The notes under the pieces: model-generated
Seen by the model: only the letters and a program-made list of their open reading frames with translations
Told to the model about the DNA's origin: nothing
The model's database searches: none
In this document: one piece after another, positions 1 to 6,308 of the stretch
Numbering within the stretch: position 1 is the stretch's first letter
How the letters are laid out: each line of letters opens with the position of its first letter
NCBI GenBank assembly: GCA_937881155.1
Contig: CALGFI010000244.1
Location: forward strand, 1-6,308
Origin: an uncultured bacterium
GTDB lineage: Bacteria > Actinomycetota > UBA4738 > HRBIN12
DNA length: 6,308 bases
Direction: 5' to 3'
Made by a program: the position numbers and the translations under genes

Positions 1-54
1 CAACGCCGCGCACATGAGGACCCACGCGGTGTCGCCCGTGTCGATCTGCGGCAT
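1..54 (-). CDS. amt: Ammonium transporter (Amt family), N-terminal fragment
   Basis: Read on the minus strand from an ATG at position 54, the sequence encodes MPQIDTGDTAWVLMCAAL and leaves the window in frame after 18 codons. The GDTAWVL(M)xxAAL pattern is the typical start of Amt/MEP/Rh-family ammonium channels: a short extracytoplasmic stretch leading into the first membrane helix. These proteins form trimers in the cytoplasmic membrane and conduct ammonia/ammonium when nitrogen is scarce. The start is well supported by a GGGAGGAGG Shine-Dalgarno sequence 5 nt upstream. The gene diverges from gltB, a common partner in nitrogen assimilation, which supports the assignment. In many actinobacteria amt is followed by glnK and glnD, but that side is outside the window. 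Only 18 residues are visible, so the family call rests on this motif plus context. The substrate and the integrity of the rest of the gene cannot be judged. Confidence 0.8.
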   Translation of the reverse strand, partial: MPQIDTGDTAWVLMCAAL

Positions 55-59
55 GGCCG

Positions 60-68
60 CCTCCTCCC
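60..68 (-). promoter_or_regulatory. Strong ribosome binding site of amt
   Basis: On the minus strand the sequence is GGGAGGAGG followed by CGGCC and then the ATG at 54. This is a near-complete anti-16S match at 5 nt spacing, and it fixes the start of the truncated transporter gene. Confidence 0.8.
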
Positions 69-78
69 GGGGTCGGAC

Positions 79-94
79 GTTCGAACACGGTGTT
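79..94. repeat. Overlapping short palindromes upstream of amt
   Basis: GTTCGAAC (79-86) is a perfect 8-bp palindrome. It overlaps AACAC-G-GTGTT (84-94), an inverted repeat with a one-base centre. They lie 25-40 nt upstream of the amt ATG, around the start point predicted from the -10 at 93-98. They could be a small operator or chance; no known regulator consensus is recognised. Confidence 0.25.
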
Positions 95-98
95 TGTA
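93..98 (-). promoter_or_regulatory. Possible -10 element of amt promoter
   Basis: TACAAA on the minus strand (98 to 93) matches four of six bases of the sigma-70-type -10 consensus. It would start transcription near 86, giving a leader of about 32 nt that contains the strong ribosome binding site. No good -35 lies at normal spacing, as expected for an activator-dependent promoter. It sits exactly 10 nt downstream of the GlnR-like array at 109-146. Weak on sequence alone; the position is the main support. Confidence 0.35.
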
Positions 99-108
99 GT
101 CGCGTTCG

Positions 109-146
109 TTTGCGGCGCCATTTCCTGTTCGTTTCCATCACGTAAA
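109..146 (-). promoter_or_regulatory. Putative GlnR-type nitrogen regulator box facing amt
   Basis: Read on the minus strand, four 5-bp units are separated by exactly 6 nt each: TTTAC (146-142), GAAAC (135-131), GAAAT (124-120) and GCAAA (113-109). The known actinobacterial GlnR box is gTnAC-n6-GaAAC, usually in two tandem copies. The first pair fits well: three of four defined bases, then five of five. The second pair is degenerate. GlnR is an OmpR-family regulator known to control amt and glutamine/glutamate synthesis genes in several actinobacteria. The 11-bp spacing and the position between amt and gltB support the call. A PhoP-type site is an alternative, because PhoP and GlnR sites can overlap. 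Whether this organism has GlnR is not visible. Confidence 0.5.
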
Positions 147-170
147 TCCCTCGTCCGCCCGGTCTTCGCC

Positions 171-208
171 GTCACACGCCGTTCATCGAGCCGAAACCGG
201 GGCGAAAC
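171..208 (+). promoter_or_regulatory. Putative GlnR-type nitrogen regulator box facing gltB
   Basis: On the plus strand four units occur at exact 11-bp intervals: GTCAC (171-175), TTCAT (182-186), GAAAC (193-197) and GAAAC (204-208). Units one and four match the GlnR half-sites gTnAC and GaAAC perfectly. Unit three matches three of four defined bases of its expected half-site, and unit two is poor. The array ends 39 nt before the gltB start and 10 nt before a possible -10. It mirrors the array facing amt, with 24 nt between them. The second unit lies within GTTCATC, which resembles a PhoP direct repeat unit, so phosphate control is a less likely alternative. Confidence 0.5.
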
Positions 209-218
209 GCCCGATCCC

Positions 219-224
219 TACGGT
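219..224 (+). promoter_or_regulatory. Possible -10 element of gltB promoter
   Basis: TACGGT fits the TANNNT pattern and lies 10 nt after the last GlnR-like half-site, the same distance seen on the amt side. Transcription would begin near 231, leaving a very short leader that starts just before the AGGAGG at 233-238. No proper -35 is present. Low confidence on sequence alone. Confidence 0.3.
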
Positions 225-232
225 TCGACCGC

Positions 233-238
233 AGGAGG
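233..238 (+). promoter_or_regulatory. Ribosome binding site that selects the TTG start of gltB
   Basis: A perfect AGGAGG lies 8 nt before TTG at 247. No in-frame ATG or GTG was found just upstream, and the nucleophile-containing motif begins only 15 residues downstream. This site therefore decides in favour of the TTG start. Confidence 0.8.
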
Positions 239-246
239 GAACCTCT

Positions 247-4709
<4,463 letters not shown>

Positions 4710-4713
<4 letters not shown>

Positions 4714-5591
4714 CTCGCCGAAACGGCGTCACCCACGACGGGAACGATCTCCCTCGCGACGCGCTCGGCCTGTTCGTCCCGACGGCCGCCGACGAAGAAG
4801 TTCACGACGGTGAAGCCGGCGTCGAGGATCTCCAGGACACCCTCGATGATCTCGTCCGGCTCCCCGCCCAGCCTTCGATCCGGATCGGGTGGCGCCGGAC
4901 CGCCGACCCTTACGCCGACGTTGACGGCGTAGTCGAGGTCATCCGGGTCTCGCTCGGCGCGCTCCGCCGATGCGCGAACATCCGCGATGCTCCGCCTTGC
5001 CTTCGGAAGGGGTAGGTACGCGAGCGACGGGATCCATCCGTCCGCCAAGCGGCCCGTGAGCTCTCGCGCCCTCGGCCCGTACGTGCCGAGCCAGATGGGG
5101 ATCGAGTGGGCCGGTTTGGGCTCGAGCAGCGTGCCATCCATTCGGTAGTGCCGCCCCTGGAAGGTGAACGCCGGCTCCGCCCAAGCACCGCGGATGACGG
5201 TGAGCGCTTCCTCGAGCGCGTCGACCTTCTCGTCGGGCGACCTCACGGGCGCGCCGTAACCTGCGAACTCCGCATCGCTGCCTCCTCCGCCCAGGCCAAG
5301 GATCAGGCGGCCGTTGGAGAGCCGATCCAGCGATTCCGCCATCTTTGCCGTCAGGGCCGGCAGGCGGAGCGGAAGGCCGAGCACGTCGGACGCCACGAGG
5401 ATCCGGTTCGTCCGGGCGGCGATCCATGTCATCAGGGTCCACGTCTCGAACGACGGGTGTTCCCCATGCGGGTGGTCCCAGACCGTGACGAGGTCGAACC
5501 CGAGCTCCTCGGCGTGAACCGCTTCGGCGACCGGGTCCGAACGGCCGGACGCCGAGGGGATGATCGAGATGCCGAACCGTGGCGCCTTCAT
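4710..5591 (-). CDS. LLM class (luciferase-like) flavin/F420-dependent oxidoreductase
   Basis: A 293-residue protein of the bacterial luciferase-like superfamily: single-domain TIM-barrel enzymes that use FMN or coenzyme F420 for hydride transfer or oxygenation in the cytoplasm. Visible family motifs are MKAPRFGISI at the first strand, AEELGFDLVTVWDH (27-40), LDRLSNGRLILGLGGGGSD (88-106) and IPIWLGTYGPRARELTGRLADGW (164-186, the typical P-x-W-x-G...ADGW region). The C-terminal segment FTVVNFFVGG (260-269) closes the barrel. Many actinobacterial homologues use F420, but the cofactor and substrate cannot be told from sequence alone. The chosen ATG at 5591 has AAAGGA 5 nt upstream. An in-frame ATG at 5633 would add 14 residues, but its purine-rich stretch touches the start codon and the family usually begins near MKxPRFGI. 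The gene converges on gltB with overlapping stop codons and diverges from the thiolase. Confidence 0.9.
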
Positions 5592-5596
5592 CCGCG

Positions 5597-5602
5597 TCCT
5601 TT
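5597..5602 (-). promoter_or_regulatory. Ribosome binding site selecting the internal ATG of the LLM oxidoreductase
   Basis: AAAGGA on the minus strand lies 5 nt before the ATG at 5591. The alternative ATG at 5633 is preceded directly by GAAGG with no usable spacing, so the shorter protein is preferred. Confidence 0.6.
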
Positions 5603-5619
5603 CGATCACAGCCGCGCCG

Positions 5620-5625
5620 TAGACT
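5620..5625 (+). promoter_or_regulatory. Possible -10 element of the thiolase promoter
   Basis: TAGACT fits TANNNT in a GC-rich background and lies 29 nt before the thiolase ATG, giving a predicted start near 5632 and a leader of about 23 nt. The region 17 nt upstream (TCCTTT) is a poor -35. It would lie inside the upstream region of the divergent oxidoreductase gene. Tentative. Confidence 0.3.
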
Positions 5626-5644
5626 GGATTCATCCTTCACAACG

Positions 5645-5650
5645 AGAGGA
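5645..5650 (+). promoter_or_regulatory. Ribosome binding site of the thiolase gene
   Basis: AGAGGA lies 4 nt before the ATG at 5655 and supports this start, which also gives the conserved thiolase beginning VVIAGARTPIG. Confidence 0.65.
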
Positions 5651-5654
5651 CGGC

Positions 5655-6308
5655 ATGACCTCTTCCGTCGTGATCGCCGGTGCACGGACCCCTATCGGCA
5701 AGCTGAAGGGTGGTCTGTCCGACGTCCCGGCCGTGGACCTCGGCGCCACGGCGATCCGCGAGGCCCTGGCTCGGTCCGACGTCGATCCTGAACGGGTCGA
5801 CTACGTGATCATGGGCCATGTCCTGCAAGCCGGCGCGGGTCAGATCACGGCCCGGCAGGCGGCCATCGGGGCCGGGATCCCCAAGGAAGTGCCCGCCGTC
5901 ACGATCAACAAGGTCTGCCTGTCGGGCATCAACGCGATCGCGCTCGCCGATCAGCTGATCCGTGCGGGCGAGGTGGAGATCGTCGTCGCCGGCGGCATGG
6001 AGTCGATGTCCCGCGCGCCGTACGTGCTGCCGAAGGCGCGAGACGGTTCTCGGCTCGGCGACACCGAGATGGTCGACTCGATGATCCACGACGGCCTGTG
6101 GTCTACGTTCACGCGCCAGCACATGGGCGAGTCCTCCGACGAGATCAACGCCGAGCTCGGTATCAAACGAACGGAGCAAGACGAGTGGGCGGCGCGTTCC
6201 CACCGCCGGGCGGCGGCGGGATGGGAATCCGGCGCTCTCGCTGAGGAAGTCGTGGCCGTCGAGGTTTCGTCCCGCGGCGGCGCGACCACCGTCGACCGCG
6301 ACGAAGGC
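5655..6308 (+). CDS. Acetyl-CoA acetyltransferase (thiolase), N-terminal part
   Basis: Thiolases join two acetyl-CoA to acetoacetyl-CoA, or cleave 3-ketoacyl-CoA in beta-oxidation. The visible 218 residues are a little over half of a typical protein of about 390-400 residues. They begin with SVVIAGARTPIGKLKGGL (4-21), the standard opening of the family. The acyl-accepting nucleophile is Cys88 in INKVCLSGINAI (84-95), matching the position of the active cysteine in well-studied thiolases. GGMESMSRAPY (113-123) and HMGESSDEINAELGIKRTEQ (156-175) are further conserved blocks. The catalytic histidine and second cysteine of the C-terminal half fall beyond the right edge, so intactness cannot be confirmed. 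The NKVCLSG form is common in actinobacterial acetyl-CoA acetyltransferases (from general knowledge of the family). Synthetic versus degradative role is undetermined. The gene diverges from the LLM oxidoreductase across a 63-nt intergenic region. Confidence 0.93.
   Translation, partial: MTSSVVIAGARTPIGKLKGGLSDVPAVDLGATAIREALARSDVDPERVDYVIMGHVLQAGAGQITARQAAIGAGIPKEVPAVTINKVCLSGINAIALADQLIRAGEVEIVVAGGMESMSRAPYVLPKARDGSRLGDTEMVDSMIHDGLWSTFTRQHMGESSDEINAELGIKRTEQDEWAARSHRRAAAGWESGALAEEVVAVEVSSRGGATTVDRDEG

Noticed and set aside
4716..4728. CGCCG-AAA-CGGCG hairpin just after the gltB stop, as a terminator
   Set aside because: The stem is only 5 bp with a 3-nt loop, there is no T-run, and it lies inside the last codons of the convergent gene. 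Such hairpins are common by chance at this GC content.
5637..6203. Minus-strand frame of 188 codons opposite the thiolase
   Set aside because: It lies antisense to clear thiolase motifs (active-site Cys88, GGMES) and has no recognisable domain.

Overview
The window is GC-rich DNA with close-packed genes, strong Shine-Dalgarno sequences, a TTG start on a large gene and an F420-type LLM oxidoreductase next to a thiolase. This suggests a high-GC actinobacterium (Actinomycetota), possibly a deep-branching or uncultured one. That placement is inferred from composition and gene types; no marker gene in the window proves it.

Layout, left to right. (1) Positions 1-54, minus strand: the first 18 codons of an ammonium transporter (amt), which runs off the left edge. 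(2) Positions 55-246: a divergent control region. It holds two sets of 11-bp-spaced half-sites resembling the actinobacterial GlnR box, one facing amt and one facing gltB. Each lies 10 nt upstream of a possible -10 hexamer. (3) Positions 247-4713, plus strand: a complete glutamate synthase large subunit (gltB, 1488 aa) with glutaminase, FMN/3Fe-4S and C-terminal beta-helix parts all recognisable. (4) Positions 4710-5591, minus strand: a complete LLM-class (luciferase-like) flavin/F420 oxidoreductase of 293 aa. It converges on gltB so tightly that both stop codons share one CTAG. (5) Positions 5592-5654: a 63-nt divergent intergenic region. (6) Positions 5655-6308, plus strand: the N-terminal 218 residues of an acetyl-CoA acetyltransferase (thiolase), which runs off the right edge.

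How the genes work together. amt and gltB form a nitrogen-assimilation pair: Amt brings ammonium in, glutamine synthetase (not in the window) makes glutamine, and GltB transfers the glutamine amide to 2-oxoglutarate to make glutamate. Sharing one putative nitrogen-control region would let both respond to nitrogen limitation. The usual partner gltD is not next to gltB. The protein lacks the insertion that marks ferredoxin-dependent enzymes, so a GltD subunit is expected elsewhere in the genome. The LLM oxidoreductase and the thiolase belong to a separate metabolic neighbourhood, perhaps lipid or acyl-CoA metabolism.

No tRNA, rRNA, mobile element, CRISPR array or phage gene was seen, and no exotic defence or novel system. 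The most informative signal is the symmetric amt/gltB control region.
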